In this document: positions 42,251-52,838 of the stretch, in pieces
Layout: each line of letters begins with the position of its first letter
Numbering within the stretch: the stretch's first letter is position 1
Origin: Halobacillus sp. Nhm2S1
GTDB lineage: Bacteria; Bacillota; Bacilli; Bacillales; Halobacillaceae
DNA: 64,000 bases
Direction of reading: 5' to 3'
Assembly (NCBI RefSeq): GCF_019599545.1
Contig: NZ_JAIEZV010000002.1
Location: 558,001-622,000, forward strand
Translations under genes and position numbers: made by a program
Notes under the pieces: model-generated
The model's input: only the letters and a program-made list of their open reading frames with translations
Databases searched by the model: none
Told to the model about the DNA's origin: nothing

Positions 42251-42793
42251 TTATTTATCTTCTTCTTCGTCGTCATCTCCAATGAAGCTGATGTCATCTT
42301 CCACGATTTCTTCCTCTTCTTCATCCAGGTCATCATCTTCATAATCACCTTCGAAGTCATCGTCGTCATCAAGATCTAAATCTTCATCTGTCAGCTCAAG
42401 ATCATCTTCAAGCTCGTCCTCTTCTGCATCATCGAATTCGGATACACCCAACTCATCTTCAAGCAGTTTGGAAGGCTTTTTCTTCTTCTTTTTCTTTTTA
42501 CGTTTTTGTGGAAGGTTGGCAATCTCCTCTTCCATTTGCTCTACAGGGTACCACTTCTTCAATCCCCAACGGTTCGTTCCGATTGTCATGAATTGACCGT
42601 CGATATTCATGTCCGTATAGAACTGGGCGATGTATTGTTCTCTCTGTGCATCAGTAAAACCTTTCATGTCTGCGATGCGCTTGAAGATTTCATTAAAGTC
42701 AATCGCTTCTCGTTCTTCTTCTAGGATTTTAGTAGCCAGTACAATCATGGAAGTTTCTTCAATTTGCTCTCGGCTCATTTCTTTTAAGCTCAC
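42251..42793 (-). CDS. rpoE: RNA polymerase delta subunit
   Basis: 180 residues. The N-terminal globular domain (about 1-90) includes AIDFNEIFKRIADMKGFTDA and GTNRWGLKKWYPVEQM. Then comes a lysine tract (KRKKKKKKKKPS) followed by a tail of about 70 residues composed mostly of Asp and Glu. Delta helps recycle RNA polymerase and compete with nucleic acids. The Lys tract next to the acidic tail is known to modulate tail contact. rpoE precedes pyrG, as in B. subtilis. Confidence 0.96.
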   Translation of the reverse strand: MSLKEMSREQIEETSMIVLATKILEEEREAIDFNEIFKRIADMKGFTDAQREQYIAQFYTDMNIDGQFMTIGTNRWGLKKWYPVEQMEEEIANLPQKRKKKKKKKKPSKLLEDELGVSEFDDAEEDELEDDLELTDEDLDLDDDDDFEGDYEDDDLDEEEEEIVEDDISFIGDDDEEEDK

Positions 42794-42871
42794 GGTCCAG
42801 CACTCCTTTATATAAACAAAATAGAATAAGTGACCTCATGGGCATACGAATCACATTTAATCATACCATCC

Positions 42872-42900
42872 ATTATATGATTTGGCCTTACAAAAATCAA
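42872..42900 (-). promoter_or_regulatory. Sigma-A promoter of rpoE
   Basis: Minus strand TTGATT (42895-42900), 17 bases, TATAAT (42872-42877). Confidence 0.75.
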
Positions 42901-42979
42901 ATAGAGTCTTCCTTACCTTTTCTAGACAAACCTACATGAATTTAAACTTTCGATATAAAATAGAGGTTAGACATAAATG

Positions 42980-43008
42980 TTGGTGTTCCAGCTATTTTAT
43001 TTTAAAAT
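42980..43008 (+). promoter_or_regulatory. Candidate promoter of the 43045 gene
   Basis: TTGGTG (42980-42985), 17 bases, TAAAAT (43003-43008), then AAGGAG before GTG at 43045. The rest of the 251-base divergent gap is AT-rich with no further gene. Confidence 0.55.
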
Positions 43009-43044
43009 AAAGGTAGAATTGATCGAAAGAAGGAGAGACGTACT

Positions 43045-43359
43045 GTGCAAAATCATCCTTTTAACTGGGTAGCCACCATTATAGCTGCTCTAGCCATAGG
43101 CATCTGGCTGTTTACAAGCTTCGGTATGATCCATGAGGAACATAAAGAAGAAGCAGAAATTACATCCAAAACTCATAATGATGAAGGGTATTTTGTAGAA
43201 GTGGATGACAAGAAAATCCACGTCAAAGATACGAGTACATGGATGCTGTTAAAAGAAGGCGAAACGTATAACCTTACTTACGAATGGTATGGAATGAAAA
43301 AACCTTATGTAACCGAAGTGAATCAGGCCCATGACGATGATCAGGTCGGAGGTCACTAA
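43045..43359 (+). CDS. Small single-pass membrane protein, function unknown
   Basis: 104 residues from GTG after AAGGAG. One N-terminal membrane helix (WVATIIAALAIGIWLFTSFG) is followed by a hydrophilic domain, likely extracytoplasmic, with beta-type segments EGYFVEVDDKKIHVKDTSTW and TYNLTYEWYGMKKPYVTEV and a His/Asp-rich end. The soluble part resembles a small OB- or SH3-like fold but I do not recognise a family. It is divergent from rpoE and convergent with icmF, sharing a bidirectional terminator. Confidence 0.75.
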   Translation: MQNHPFNWVATIIAALAIGIWLFTSFGMIHEEHKEEAEITSKTHNDEGYFVEVDDKKIHVKDTSTWMLLKEGETYNLTYEWYGMKKPYVTEVNQAHDDDQVGGH

Positions 43360-43366
43360 AAGAATG

Positions 43367-43401
43367 GCCCTCGCTAGCATTTTAGCGAGGGCTAATTTTT
43401 T
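43367..43401. terminator. Bidirectional terminator between the 43045 gene and icmF
   Basis: GCCCTCGCTA, loop, TAGCGAGGGC followed by TAATTTTTT on the plus strand; it also lies downstream of icmF on the minus strand. Confidence 0.85.
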
Positions 43402-43454
43402 ATTATCAGGTTTCATCCTTATATTAGCGACTCGAACCTATTTATTAGTCCGGC

Positions 43455-46400
43455 CTACATATTTCTTCTATACTGCCCGCCTACTTCATAAAGCGCGTTC
43501 GTAATTTGACCGAGGCTTGCGACTTTGACAGTTTCCATCAATTCTTCAAAGATGTTTCCTCCGCTGGAAGCCACTTGCTTCAGACGCTCCAACGCTTTCC
43601 CAGCCTCTCCTTCATTCGAAGTTTGGAAGCGACGCAATTCTGTAATCTGGTGCTCTTTTTCGTCTTTAGAGGCACGAGCCAGTTCCATGGAGTCGATCTC
43701 TTCTTCAGAAGGCGGATTCGGGTTCAAGTACGTATTCACCCCAATGATCGGGAGTTCCCCGGAATGCTTTTTCCCTTCATAATACAGAGATTCTTCCTGG
43801 ATTTTGCCTCGTTGATACTGGCGTTCCATCGCACCAAGAACTCCTCCGCGGTCATTGATGCGCTCAAACTCCTGCAATACCGCTTCTTCAACGAGATCGG
43901 TCAGCTCTCTGATGATATAGGATCCTTGGAGAGAGTTTTCGTTTTTCGTCAGGCCGAACTCTTTGCTGATGATCATCTGAATGGCCATCGCTCTTCGGAC
44001 AGACTCCTCTGTCGGCGTCGTAATCGCTTCGTCGTAGGAGTTCGTATGCAAAGAGTTACAGTTATCCTGGATCGCAATCAGCGCCTGCAAGGTTGTACGG
44101 ATATCGTTGAAGTCAATTTCTTGAGCGTGCAGGGAGCGGCCGGACGTTTGGATGTGATACTTCAACTTCTGGCTTCTTTCGTTCGCTCCGTATTTATCAC
44201 GCATGACGATGGCCCAGATGCGGCGGGCTACACGGCCAAGCACGGTATATTCCGGATCCAGACCGTTGGAGAAGAAGAACGACAGGTTTGGTGCAAACTT
44301 GTTGATGTCCATTCCTCTGCTCAAGTAGTACTCGACATAGGTGAATCCGTTAGCGAGTGTAAAAGCAAGCTGGGTGATCGGGTTCGCTCCTGCTTCTGCG
44401 ATATGATAGCCGGATATGGACACAGAATAATAATTACGCACTTCGTTGTCGATAAAGTATTGCTGAATATCCCCCATCATGCGAAGCGCGAATTCTGTAG
44501 AGAAGATACATGTGTTCTGTCCTTGATCTTCTTTTAAAATATCCGCCTGAACGGTACCTCGGACAACATTAATTGTCTTCGCTTTAATGGAAGCCGCTTC
44601 TTCGGCATTCGGCTCCCGGCCGTTTTCTTCCTTGAACTTTTCAAGCTGCTGATCGATGGCAGTATTGAAGAACATCGCAAGGATGATCGGTGCCGGACCG
44701 TTGATGGTCATAGAAACGGATGTGGACGGGTCAACCAGATCAAATCCATCGTACAGCTTTTTCATATCTTCGAGCGTACATATATTGACTCCACTTTCCC
44801 CGACCTTTCCGTAAATATCCGGCCTTTCATCCGGGTCTTCTCCATATAAGGTGACTGAATCGAAAGCGGTACTGAGACGCTTTGCATCGTCGCCTTCTGA
44901 TAAGTAATGGAAGCGACGATTCGTTCGTTCAGGCGTTCCTTCTCCCGCAAACTGACGCTTCGGATCTTCCCCTTTCCGCTTGAACGGGAATACACCGGCG
45001 GTAAAAGGAAAAGCACCCGGAACATTTTCACGTAACAGCCACGTCAGACGGTCTCCCCAGTCGTTGTATTTTGGAAGGGCGACTTTTGGAACCTTCGTCC
45101 CGCTGAGGCTCTCCGTCGTGATATCCATCGTAATTTCCTTATCACGGACTTTGAATGTGTACGTGTCCCCACTATATCGTTCGTGAAGGGCGTCCCAGTC
45201 CTCCAACTTCTCTTTCGCACCTCGAGAAAGATGACGTTCATAATCTTCGATTAAGCGCTGAAGACTTTCTTTCGTTGCTTCATCTTCCACGAGCTCAGCC
45301 GTACCTTTCAGCTGATAGAGTTTACGCGCTTTTTCTGCCTGGTCGTCTGTTTCTTTATGGTAATTGCGGACGGCTAGCGCAAGATCGCGCAAATACTGCT
45401 TGCGCTCATTCGGAATGATAACATTCTGCTTTTCTACTTTTTCAAGACCGGAAAATGAGGTTTCATCCTGCCATGAAAATCTATCGTTCAGCTGATCAAT
45501 GATGGCCGCAAACAGCGTATTGGTTCCAGGATCATTGAATTGGCTTGCAATTGTCCCATAAACCGGGAACTTGCTGTCGTCTTCATGGAAAAGCATATGG
45601 CTGCGCTGGTACTGCTTTTTCACTTGATTAAAAGCGTCTTCTGATCCTTTTTGTTCAAATTTATTGATGACAATAAAATCAGCAAAGTCAATCATATCGA
45701 TCTTCTCAAGCTGTGATGGTGCACCGAATTCCGCTGTCATGACATACATCGATAAATCGGTCACATCGGTGATCGCCGCATCCCCCTGTCCGATTCCACT
45801 CGTTTCAACGATGATGAAATCGACACCAGCCGCCTTAACGACTTGGATCGCTTCTTCAACGGCTGTGGAAAGTTCGGAACGGGCATCTCTGGTTGCCAGA
45901 GAACGCATGTATACACGTGGGTTGAAAATGGCGTTCATACGGATGCGGTCGCCAAGTAAGGCCCCGCCTGTTTTCTTTTTGGTAGGATCCACAGATAAGA
46001 TCGCGATTTTTTTATCAGGAATTTCATTGACGAAGCGGCGGATTAATTCATCGGTAAGTGAGCTCTTTCCCGCTCCCCCTGTACCTGTAATGCCGAGAAC
46101 GGGAATCGTTTTTTCCTGTATTTTTTCAACAGCGCTCTCAAATGCGGCAACGGCTTCCCTTTCTTTCTTCGGTGTATTCTCTACATAAGTAATGAAACGG
46201 GCAATGGATTGATGGTCTCCGGATGAGAGGCCTTCCACTCCTTTTTCCACATCAAGAGGTGGCAGGAAATCGCACTCTTCAATCATCAAGTTGATCATGC
46301 CCTGAAGGCCTAGTGTGCGACCATCTTCTGGCGAAAACACGCGTGCTACCCCGTACTCATGAAGCTCTTTAATTTCACGAGGGATGATGACGCCTCCCCC

Positions 46401-46700
46401 TCCACCGTAAACGCGGATGTGGCCTGCGCCCTTCTGTTCCAGCAGATCGACCATGTACTTAAAGTATTCCACATGACCTCCCTGGTACGATGAAATCGCG
46501 ATCCCTTGGGCATCTTCCTGGATCGCCGCATTGACCACTTCCTCTACGGAACGGTTATGGCCGAGGTGAATGACCTCTGCCCCTGTCGCCTGTAGAATCC
46601 GCCTCATAATATTGATCGATGCATCATGGCCGTCAAAGAGGCTAGAGGCCGTCACGAAACGGACAGGGTTTTTCGGCTTATAGACTGTCGGTTGTTCCAT
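43455..46700 (-). CDS. icmF: Fused isobutyryl-CoA mutase IcmF
   Basis: 1081 residues. The B12-binding domain (about 12-145) has the lower-ligand motif D23-x-H25 ([12 protein letters not shown]). A MeaB-like G-protein domain follows, with P-loop [13 protein letters not shown] (about 203-215), [19 protein letters not shown] and ETSGIGQGD. The C-terminal mutase TIM barrel (about 550-1081) includes [20 protein letters not shown] and the [11 protein letters not shown] signature. This B12-GTPase-mutase order defines IcmF, which interconverts isobutyryl-CoA and n-butyryl-CoA with its own GTPase chaperone. It is the last gene of the thl operon. Methylmalonyl-CoA mutase is excluded by the domain order and the fused GTPase; related activities on isovaleryl-CoA are possible. 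Confidence 0.95.
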   Translation of the reverse strand: MEQPTVYKPKNPVRFVTASSLFDGHDASINIMRRILQATGAEVIHLGHNRSVEEVVNAAIQEDAQGIAISSYQGGHVEYFKYMVDLLEQKGAGHIRVYGGGGGVIIPREIKELHEYGVARVFSPEDGRTLGLQGMINLMIEECDFLPPLDVEKGVEGLSSGDHQSIARFITYVENTPKKEREAVAAFESAVEKIQEKTIPVLGITGTGGAGKSSLTDELIRRFVNEIPDKKIAILSVDPTKKKTGGALLGDRIRMNAIFNPRVYMRSLATRDARSELSTAVEEAIQVVKAAGVDFIIVETSGIGQGDAAITDVTDLSMYVMTAEFGAPSQLEKIDMIDFADFIVINKFEQKGSEDAFNQVKKQYQRSHMLFHEDDSKFPVYGTIASQFNDPGTNTLFAAIIDQLNDRFSWQDETSFSGLEKVEKQNVIIPNERKQYLRDLALAVRNYHKETDDQAEKARKLYQLKGTAELVEDEATKESLQRLIEDYERHLSRGAKEKLEDWDALHERYSGDTYTFKVRDKEITMDITTESLSGTKVPKVALPKYNDWGDRLTWLLRENVPGAFPFTAGVFPFKRKGEDPKRQFAGEGTPERTNRRFHYLSEGDDAKRLSTAFDSVTLYGEDPDERPDIYGKVGESGVNICTLEDMKKLYDGFDLVDPSTSVSMTINGPAPIILAMFFNTAIDQQLEKFKEENGREPNAEEAASIKAKTINVVRGTVQADILKEDQGQNTCIFSTEFALRMMGDIQQYFIDNEVRNYYSVSISGYHIAEAGANPITQLAFTLANGFTYVEYYLSRGMDINKFAPNLSFFFSNGLDPEYTVLGRVARRIWAIVMRDKYGANERSQKLKYHIQTSGRSLHAQEIDFNDIRTTLQALIAIQDNCNSLHTNSYDEAITTPTEESVRRAMAIQMIISKEFGLTKNENSLQGSYIIRELTDLVEEAVLQEFERINDRGGVLGAMERQYQRGKIQEESLYYEGKKHSGELPIIGVNTYLNPNPPSEEEIDSMELARASKDEKEHQITELRRFQTSNEGEAGKALERLKQVASSGGNIFEELMETVKVASLGQITNALYEVGGQYRRNM

Positions 46701-46715
46701 ATCCGATCATCCTTT

Positions 46716-47342
46716 CTATTGAAGTGTTTCTTCTTTATCGAGACCTTTCAACAACAATTGAATTTGCGTATCGGTGTAGCTTTCGATCGTGAACGTGCGC
46801 TGCAGAATCCAGCGGCGGAATCCCCACATCTGTCCCTGGACAAAAATATTGTTGGCGATCAGCTTGATTTCTTCATCCGGGTGCTCTCCAGGAAGACTGT
46901 TGACGATGACTTGTTCGAGCATCGCCACCATATCGCGCTCCTTTTGCAACACGTAATCCTGAGCATCGCGCGGCAGGGACTTGACTTCCTGATACATGAC
47001 GAGGACTTCATCCTGCATATCATCCATCAGTTGAAAGTAGGAGCGAATCGCATGAATCAAACTTTGTACACTCGTCTGATGAGGATCGATTGCATCTTCC
47101 ATCCGCTCTTTGACTCGCTGATAAATGGAATCACAGACGAGGAACAGGACGTCTTCTTTCTTTCGGATGTATTCATAGAGGGTTCCGATACTGAACCCGG
47201 AAGCCTTCGCAATTTCACGGGTCGTCGTCTTATGGAACCCTTTTTCTATGAATAGAGTGACCGCGCCCTTGATCATCTGATTCCTACGCTTGGAGACGAG
47301 TGCTTCATCTTTAATGGTTGAAGGTACTTGTTTTTCAGCCAA
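46716..47342 (-). CDS. TetR-family regulator within the acyl-CoA operon
   Basis: TTG at 47342 is the likely start; it follows AGGGGGAG and lies just past the meaB stop, giving 208 residues. The N-terminal helix-turn-helix is TTREIAKASGFSIGTLYEYI, and the C-terminal ligand domain has QVIVNSLPGEHPDEEIKLIA and WGFRRWILQR. It resembles FadR/PaaR-type regulators that sense acyl-CoA. Being inside the operon it probably controls, it is a good candidate to bind the inverted repeat upstream of thl. Confidence 0.88.
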   Translation of the reverse strand: MAEKQVPSTIKDEALVSKRRNQMIKGAVTLFIEKGFHKTTTREIAKASGFSIGTLYEYIRKKEDVLFLVCDSIYQRVKERMEDAIDPHQTSVQSLIHAIRSYFQLMDDMQDEVLVMYQEVKSLPRDAQDYVLQKERDMVAMLEQVIVNSLPGEHPDEEIKLIANNIFVQGQMWGFRRWILQRTFTIESYTDTQIQLLLKGLDKEETLQ

Positions 47343-47344
47343 AC

Positions 47345-48283
47345 TCACTCCCCCTTCCTTACCCATTCACGAAACCAGGACCTGGCCAGTTCATATGGAT
47401 CCGCATCCGGGTTTTGAAAAGCTTCAAGCTTCTGTGTATCTTTTTCAATTTCACCTTTGACTTCCCGCCAAATTTCTTCCCGGATCAAATCGTACACTTC
47501 CAGCTGGAGCTGCTGTTTTCGACGCTCCGCCCCTTTGTTCGTCTCATACAAAAACTCACGGTGGCTTTTCATACTTTCGTAGAGTTCCGCCATCCCTTTC
47601 GCTTCGGTCGAGATCGTTTGAACAATCGGCGGTTCCCATCCTTCCGGTTGCACGATCATCATGTATTCTTCTAGTGTGGATTTTAGTTTTCTTACTCCCG
47701 GTAAGTCTGCTTTGTTGATGATGAACAAATCGGCAATTTCCATAATCCCTGCTTTGAAAATTTGCAGGACGTCCCCACTATTCGGGGTCAGCACCAGGCC
47801 TGTCGTGTCAACGACCTTCATAATATCGAGTTCGGACTGACCGACACCGACCGTTTCAACGAGAACCACATCAAATCCGTAAGCATCACATACACGGATA
47901 CTGTCTTTCGTCGCCCGTGCTAAACCACCGAGGCTTCCTCTTGTCGCCATGCTTCGTATAAAGATGCCGGGGTCGAGAAAATGCTGGTTCATCCTCGTAC
48001 GATCGCCAAGCAGTGCTCCTCCACTGAATGGACTGGTAGGATCGACCGCTATGACAGCGACTGTAAGGTCCTGCTGCCTTAAATAAGTGAGCAGTTGATT
48101 GATGAGCGAGCTTTTCCCCGCTCCCGGTGAACCTGTAATGCCAATGTAATGCGCCTGTTTTTGTATAGAAAAAACATCGCTCATCAGCGTGAGTTTTTCT
48201 TCATCGTCATTTTCGATCAACGTAATCGCTCGGGCCAACGCCCTCATATCCTGCTTTTGGATTCGTTCAGCCAGTGGATGCAT
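47345..48283 (-). CDS. meaB: MeaB/ArgK-type GTPase, mutase chaperone
   Basis: 312 residues from ATG 48283 (a GTG precedes it). GITGSPGAGKSSLINQL is the P-loop; [29 protein letters not shown] and INKADLPG are the other GTPase signatures of the MeaB family, which protects and reloads B12-dependent mutases. The tail contains the dimerisation arm. Its partner is unclear because IcmF already carries a fused GTPase and no separate mutase gene is in the window. Confidence 0.93.
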   Translation of the reverse strand: MHPLAERIQKQDMRALARAITLIENDDEEKLTLMSDVFSIQKQAHYIGITGSPGAGKSSLINQLLTYLRQQDLTVAVIAVDPTSPFSGGALLGDRTRMNQHFLDPGIFIRSMATRGSLGGLARATKDSIRVCDAYGFDVVLVETVGVGQSELDIMKVVDTTGLVLTPNSGDVLQIFKAGIMEIADLFIINKADLPGVRKLKSTLEEYMMIVQPEGWEPPIVQTISTEAKGMAELYESMKSHREFLYETNKGAERRKQQLQLEVYDLIREEIWREVKGEIEKDTQKLEAFQNPDADPYELARSWFREWVRKGE

Positions 48284-48295
48284 CACACAGACCTT

Positions 48296-49435
48296 CTATT
48301 GGGTGACCATACGGCCGACAACGAGTCTTTGGATTTCTTGTGTTCCTTCATAGATTTGAGTGATTTTCGCATCACGCATGTAACGCTCGACAGGGTAATC
48401 TTTCGTGTAGCCATAACCCCCGTGGACCTGGACCGCTTCTGTCGTCACTTTCATCGCTGTGTCTCCTGCAAACAATTTGGCCATAGCAGAAGCCTTGGAA
48501 TATGGCAGTCCCTCAGACTCTAAATAAGCGGCCTGGTAAGTAAGCAGACGAGAAGCTTCAATTTCTGTCGCCATATCAGCGAGCTTGAAAGAAATTCCCT
48601 GTAGATGAGCGATCGGCTTGCCGAACTGTTCACGCTCTTTAGCATAGTTGACGGATTCATCGAGTGCCCCCTGCGCAATTCCAACAGCCTGTGCTGCAAT
48701 GCCGTTACGACCACCATCAAGGGTCATCATCGCCACTTTAAATCCTTTTCCTTCTTCGCCGAGCAGGTTTTCTTTAGGAATCTTGCAATCTTCGAAGATC
48801 AGTTCTGTCGTTGGAGACGAACGAATTCCAAGCTTTTTCTCTTTCTTGCCTGTGGTGAATCCTGGTGTATCTTTCTCCACGATAAAGGCGCTGATGCCAC
48901 GATTGCCCTCATTCGGATCTGTTTTCGCAAAGACAACATAGATGTCCGCGACGCCGCCATTGGTAATCCATACCTTACTTCCGTTCAACACATAGTGGTC
49001 GCCATCAAGTTTCGCCTGCGTACGCATGGAGGAAACATCACTTCCTGCTCCCGGCTCAGATAAAGCGTAAGCTCCCAGCGCTTCTCCTGATGCGAGTTGA
49101 GTCAAATATTTTTTCTTCTGTTCTTCTGTTCCAAATTTGTAGATCGGCCAGCTTGCTAAAGAAATATGCGCTGAAAGGGTGACCCCTGTCGAAGCACAGA
49201 CGCGGGAAAGTTCTTCAACTGCGATCACATAGCTGACGAAATCAGATCCGATACCGCCATATTCCTCCGGCCATGGAATCCCCGTTAAACCAAGCTCTGC
49301 CATTTTATTGAAGATTTCACGATCGAAGCGTTCCTCCTCGTCCCTTTCAGCAGCTGTTGGTTCCACTTCATTCTTTGCAAAATCGCGAACCATTTTTCTA
49401 AGCATTTCTTGTTCTTCTGTTAAAGTAAAATTCAT
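48296..49435 (-). CDS. acdA: Acyl-CoA dehydrogenase AcdA
   Basis: 379 residues, the length of B. subtilis Acd[17 protein letters not shown] and [16 protein letters not shown] line the FAD site, and the catalytic base Glu lies in [17 protein letters not shown]. It oxidises short or branched acyl-CoA to the 2-enoyl form, passing electrons to ETF. In B. subtilis acdA sits between fadF and rpoE, so this gene marks the ancestral locus into which the others were added. Confidence 0.94.
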   Translation of the reverse strand: MNFTLTEEQEMLRKMVRDFAKNEVEPTAAERDEEERFDREIFNKMAELGLTGIPWPEEYGGIGSDFVSYVIAVEELSRVCASTGVTLSAHISLASWPIYKFGTEEQKKKYLTQLASGEALGAYALSEPGAGSDVSSMRTQAKLDGDHYVLNGSKVWITNGGVADIYVVFAKTDPNEGNRGISAFIVEKDTPGFTTGKKEKKLGIRSSPTTELIFEDCKIPKENLLGEEGKGFKVAMMTLDGGRNGIAAQAVGIAQGALDESVNYAKEREQFGKPIAHLQGISFKLADMATEIEASRLLTYQAAYLESEGLPYSKASAMAKLFAGDTAMKVTTEAVQVHGGYGYTKDYPVERYMRDAKITQIYEGTQEIQRLVVGRMVTQ

Positions 49436-49447
49436 TCTGTCATCCTC

Positions 49448-50593
49448 CTAGTCTGTGATCAGATGATTGCCTATGACGATTTTTTGTATTTCACTTGTAC
49501 CTTCATATATTTCACAAACTTTGGCGTCCCTGAAGAAGCGCTCGACCGCATAATCTTCCGTATAACCGTATCCTCCATGGACCTGCACAGCTTCAATCGA
49601 CGCTTTCACCGCTGTTTTGGATGCCATCAGTTTGGCCATTGACACTTCTTTTCCACACTTTTTGCCGGCCGCCTGCAGAGAAGCGGCGTTATAGACGAGA
49701 AGCTTCGACGCTTCTACTTCTGTCGCCATATCGGCAAGTTTGAACGATACGCCTTGCAAATGGGCGATGGGACGCCCGAACTGCTCTCGTTCTTTGGCAT
49801 AGGAGACCGCATGCTCAAGCGCCGCCTCCGCAATTCCAAGGGACTGGGCGGCAATGCCGATTCGTCCGATGTTCAAATTGGCCAGCGCAATTTTATACCC
49901 TTCCCCTTCTTCTCCGAGTCGTTGGGAAACGGGAACCTCGCATTGGTCAAAGTTCAACGAAACGGTACTGGACCCGTGCAGCCCCATCTTTTTCTCTGCC
50001 TTTCCGATGGAAAAGCCAGGGGTGTCCCGCTCTACGATAAACGCACTCAATCCTCTCTTTGTTTCCACATCCGGATTCGTACGGGCGAAAACGATGAATG
50101 TATCTGCATTTCCTCCGTTGGTGATGAACACTTTAGAACCGTTGAGAATGTAATGGTCCCCTTGCTTTACTGCTCGTGTTTTCAGACTGCTCGCATCAGA
50201 ACCCGCACTCGGTTCTGTCAGGGCGAATGCTCCTAAATATTCACCTGATGCCAGTTTCGGAATGTATTTGTTCTTCTGTTCTTCTGTACCGAAATACAAA
50301 ATTGGATTTGTTCCAACTGAGGTGTGGACAGATAGAATGACTCCGAGCGTCGCACTCACCTTTGAAATTTCGTGAATCGCGATGATATAGGAGATGTAAT
50401 CCATCTCAGCGCCGCCGTACTTCTCTGGAATAGGCACGCCCATCAACCCGAGTTCCCCCATTTTCGGAAGCAGCTCGGAAGGAAACCGATCCTCCCGTTC
50501 CATCCGCTCCACGGCAGGTGCCACCTCTTTTTCCGCAAAATCGCGGACCATTTTTCTCATCATTTCCTGTTCATCCGTGAACTGCAAATTCAT
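49448..50593 (-). CDS. Acyl-CoA dehydrogenase, butyryl-CoA/MmgC type
   Basis: ATG at 50593 after AAGGGGAG gives 381 residues. It shares [32 protein letters not shown] and the base Glu in [16 protein letters not shown] with AcdA and is clearly its paralogue. Position between hbd and acdA resembles the mmgABC order and points to short-chain (butyryl-CoA) oxidation. Exact chain-length preference cannot be read from the sequence. Confidence 0.9.
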   Translation of the reverse strand: MNLQFTDEQEMMRKMVRDFAEKEVAPAVERMEREDRFPSELLPKMGELGLMGVPIPEKYGGAEMDYISYIIAIHEISKVSATLGVILSVHTSVGTNPILYFGTEEQKNKYIPKLASGEYLGAFALTEPSAGSDASSLKTRAVKQGDHYILNGSKVFITNGGNADTFIVFARTNPDVETKRGLSAFIVERDTPGFSIGKAEKKMGLHGSSTVSLNFDQCEVPVSQRLGEEGEGYKIALANLNIGRIGIAAQSLGIAEAALEHAVSYAKEREQFGRPIAHLQGVSFKLADMATEVEASKLLVYNAASLQAAGKKCGKEVSMAKLMASKTAVKASIEAVQVHGGYGYTEDYAVERFFRDAKVCEIYEGTSEIQKIVIGNHLITD

Positions 50594-50614
50594 TCTCGCT
50601 CTCCCCTTCACACG

Positions 50615-51466
50615 TTATTCGTAGGTGTAAAAACCGCGTCCAGACTTCTTCCCGAGCCAGCCTGCTTTCACGTATTTACGCAGAAGCGGACAGGGACGGT
50701 ATTTGCTGTCTCCAAATCCTTCATGAAGGACTTCCATAATATATAGACACGTATCAAGACCGATAAAGTCAGCAAGCGTAAGTGGTCCCATCGGGTGATT
50801 CATCCCAAGCTTCATGACGGCATCCACATCTTCAGGAGATGCTACTCCTTCGTGAACCGTATAAATCGCTTCGTTAATCATCGGCATTAAAATTCGATTG
50901 GACACGAATCCTGGAAAGTCCTCGACTTCGACAGGGGTTTTTTCCAATTTCTTCGTCATATCTTCAATCGCCTGATACGTTTCGTCACTCGTCTGGATGG
51001 CACGAATGATTTCCACCAGCTTCATTACAGGTACAGGGTTCATGAAGTGCATGCCGATCACCTGATCTGGACGCTTAGTCGCGGCAGCAATTTCCGTAAT
51101 CGGTAAGGAAGATGTATTGGTTGCCAGAATGGCATGTGCAGGAGTAATCTCATCCAGCTGTTGGAAGACGCTTACCTTCACATCCATGTTCTCAACGACC
51201 GCTTCCACGACAAGGTCACAGTCAGAGGCGTCCTTCAAGTCAGTCGTTGTCTGTAAGCGGCCATACGCCGCTTTTTGATCTTCTTCACTCATTCTTCCTT
51301 TTTCAACCGCCCGCTTCAGGCGCTTTTCAATACCCGCCAGCCCTTGATCCAGTGCATCCTGGCTCATGTCGTTCATTTTTACGTTCAATCCGGCCTGAGC
51401 AAAAACCTGAGCAATTCCCGCACCCATCTGGCCTGCCCCTATGACCATGACTTGATTGATTGTCAT
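50615..51466 (-). CDS. hbd: 3-hydroxybutyryl-CoA dehydrogenase
   Basis: 283 residues. An NAD-binding Rossmann start ([20 protein letters not shown]) is followed by the catalytic His and Glu of [18 protein letters not shown], and the C-terminal dimer domain contains [20 protein letters not shown]. It oxidises 3-hydroxybutyryl-CoA to acetoacetyl-CoA. It corresponds to MmgB in B. subtilis. Confidence 0.95.
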   Translation of the reverse strand: MTINQVMVIGAGQMGAGIAQVFAQAGLNVKMNDMSQDALDQGLAGIEKRLKRAVEKGRMSEEDQKAAYGRLQTTTDLKDASDCDLVVEAVVENMDVKVSVFQQLDEITPAHAILATNTSSLPITEIAAATKRPDQVIGMHFMNPVPVMKLVEIIRAIQTSDETYQAIEDMTKKLEKTPVEVEDFPGFVSNRILMPMINEAIYTVHEGVASPEDVDAVMKLGMNHPMGPLTLADFIGLDTCLYIMEVLHEGFGDSKYRPCPLLRKYVKAGWLGKKSGRGFYTYE

Positions 51467-51479
51467 CCCTCATTCCTCC

Positions 51480-52667
51480 TTATTGTTTCGGTACCTCGAT
51501 CAATACGGCGTCTCCTTGACCTCCGCCAGAACAAATCGCTGCGATTCCAAGTCCACCGCCACGGCGTTTTAATTCGTGAGCAAGGGTGAGAAGAATACGC
51601 GCACCACTGGCTCCAATCGGGTGACCCAGTGCAACAGCTCCACCATTGACGTTCACTTTATCGTGGTCAAGTCCTGCAATTTTGCCACTTGCTAAGGAAA
51701 CGGCAGCAAAAGCTTCATTCACTTCAAACAGATCGATCTCTTCTATGGATTTCCCGGCTTTTTTCAACAATTTATTAATGACGAGTCCAGGCGTCTGTGG
51801 GAAGTCCTGAGCTTCCACAGCAATTTCATCGTGCGCGAGAATCGTGGCCAGTGTCTCCGCACCCAATTCTTCCGCTTTTTCGTCAGACATGAGCAGCATG
51901 GCACAAGCTCCGTCGTTGACCCCAGGGGCATTTCCTGCCGTGATCGTTCCCGTTTTATCAAAAACAGGACGAAGTTTAGCCAAAGCTTCGACCGTCGTAT
52001 CTTTTCTTGGCGCCTCATCTGTATCGACAACTTTCGGATCGCCTTTTCTTTGAGGAACTTCAACTGCTGTAATTTCTTCCCCAAGCGTTCCTTCTTCTAT
52101 AGCTTTCACAGCTCTCTGGTGGCTACGATACGCCCATTCATCCTGCGCTTCTCTTGTTAATTCAAATTCTTCAGCTGTCCGGTTTCCGTAGTTTCCCATA
52201 TGGACATTTTCAAAGGAACATGTCAAACCATCATGCACCATCATATCTTTGACGGCGCCGTCGCCCATACGGAATCCAAAGCGTGCTTTCGGCATAAAGT
52301 AAGGCGCATTGCTCATGCTCTCCATACCTCCAGCAACGATGATATCTTCTTCCCCTAAACGGATGAACTGATCGCCCATCGTCACACTACGCATACCAGA
52401 GGCACATACTTTGTTTACGGTTTCTGTCTTTACATCCCAAGGAATGCCAGCTTCCCTTGAAGCCTGGCGGGAAGGCAGCTGTCCCTGACCGCCCTGAAGG
52501 ACAGTCCCCATAATGACCTCATCCACATCTTCTGCTTTTACGTTGGCACGTTCCAAAGCTGCCTTGATCGCAATACCTCCAAGCTGTGCAGCTGTCAAAG
52601 GTGCAAGCGATCCTCCTAATTTTCCAAAAGGGGTACGGGCTCCAGCAACAATTACAGTTTTACGCAT
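51480..52667 (-). CDS. thl: Acetyl-CoA acetyltransferase (thiolase)
   Basis: ATG at 52667 after AGAGGAGG gives 395 residues. The acyl-enzyme Cys is in [16 protein letters not shown], and the His and second Cys are in [12 protein letters not shown] and [12 protein letters not shown]. It cleaves acetoacetyl-CoA to two acetyl-CoA, or condenses them. It is the first gene of the operon, corresponding to MmgA. Its upstream region contains a cre site and an inverted repeat. Confidence 0.95.
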   Translation of the reverse strand: MRKTVIVAGARTPFGKLGGSLAPLTAAQLGGIAIKAALERANVKAEDVDEVIMGTVLQGGQGQLPSRQASREAGIPWDVKTETVNKVCASGMRSVTMGDQFIRLGEEDIIVAGGMESMSNAPYFMPKARFGFRMGDGAVKDMMVHDGLTCSFENVHMGNYGNRTAEEFELTREAQDEWAYRSHQRAVKAIEEGTLGEEITAVEVPQRKGDPKVVDTDEAPRKDTTVEALAKLRPVFDKTGTITAGNAPGVNDGACAMLLMSDEKAEELGAETLATILAHDEIAVEAQDFPQTPGLVINKLLKKAGKSIEEIDLFEVNEAFAAVSLASGKIAGLDHDKVNVNGGAVALGHPIGASGARILLTLAHELKRRGGGLGIAAICSGGGQGDAVLIEVPKQ

Positions 52668-52685
52668 GTTTATTCCTCCTCTTAT

Positions 52686-52699
52686 TGATAACGCTTTCA
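52686..52699 (-). promoter_or_regulatory. Perfect cre (CcpA) site before thl
   Basis: TGAAAGCGTTATCA on the minus strand fits TGWAANCGNTNWCA at every position. It is 19 bases upstream of the thl start, so bound CcpA would block transcription when preferred sugars are present. Confidence 0.8.
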
Positions 52700-52710
52700 A
52701 AATTGACGAT

Positions 52711-52724
52711 TGAACGCTCGCTCA
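52711..52724. promoter_or_regulatory. Inverted repeat upstream of thl, candidate TetR operator
   Basis: TGAACGCTCGCTCA is a near-perfect palindrome of the form TGAnnG-two-CnnTCA, the same form as the FadR-like site at 55085. The TetR regulator encoded in the operon is the likely ligand. Confidence 0.6.
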
Positions 52725-52738
52725 AAATCGCCCCATAA

Positions 52739-52770
52739 GGAAAGTGTACATAAAACACTGTACACTTTCC
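52739..52770. repeat. 11-bp perfect inverted repeat between fadF and thl
   Basis: GGAAAGTGTAC, ten bases, GTACACTTTCC. It lacks a T run on the minus strand, so it may be an operator of the thl promoter or a weak fadF terminator. Confidence 0.65.
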
Positions 52771-52838
52771 ACAATTTTCATACTATTTTTTCTTTTAACG
52801 GGATCGTTCGACGGTCAAAAAATTGGTCAAACGTTTGA

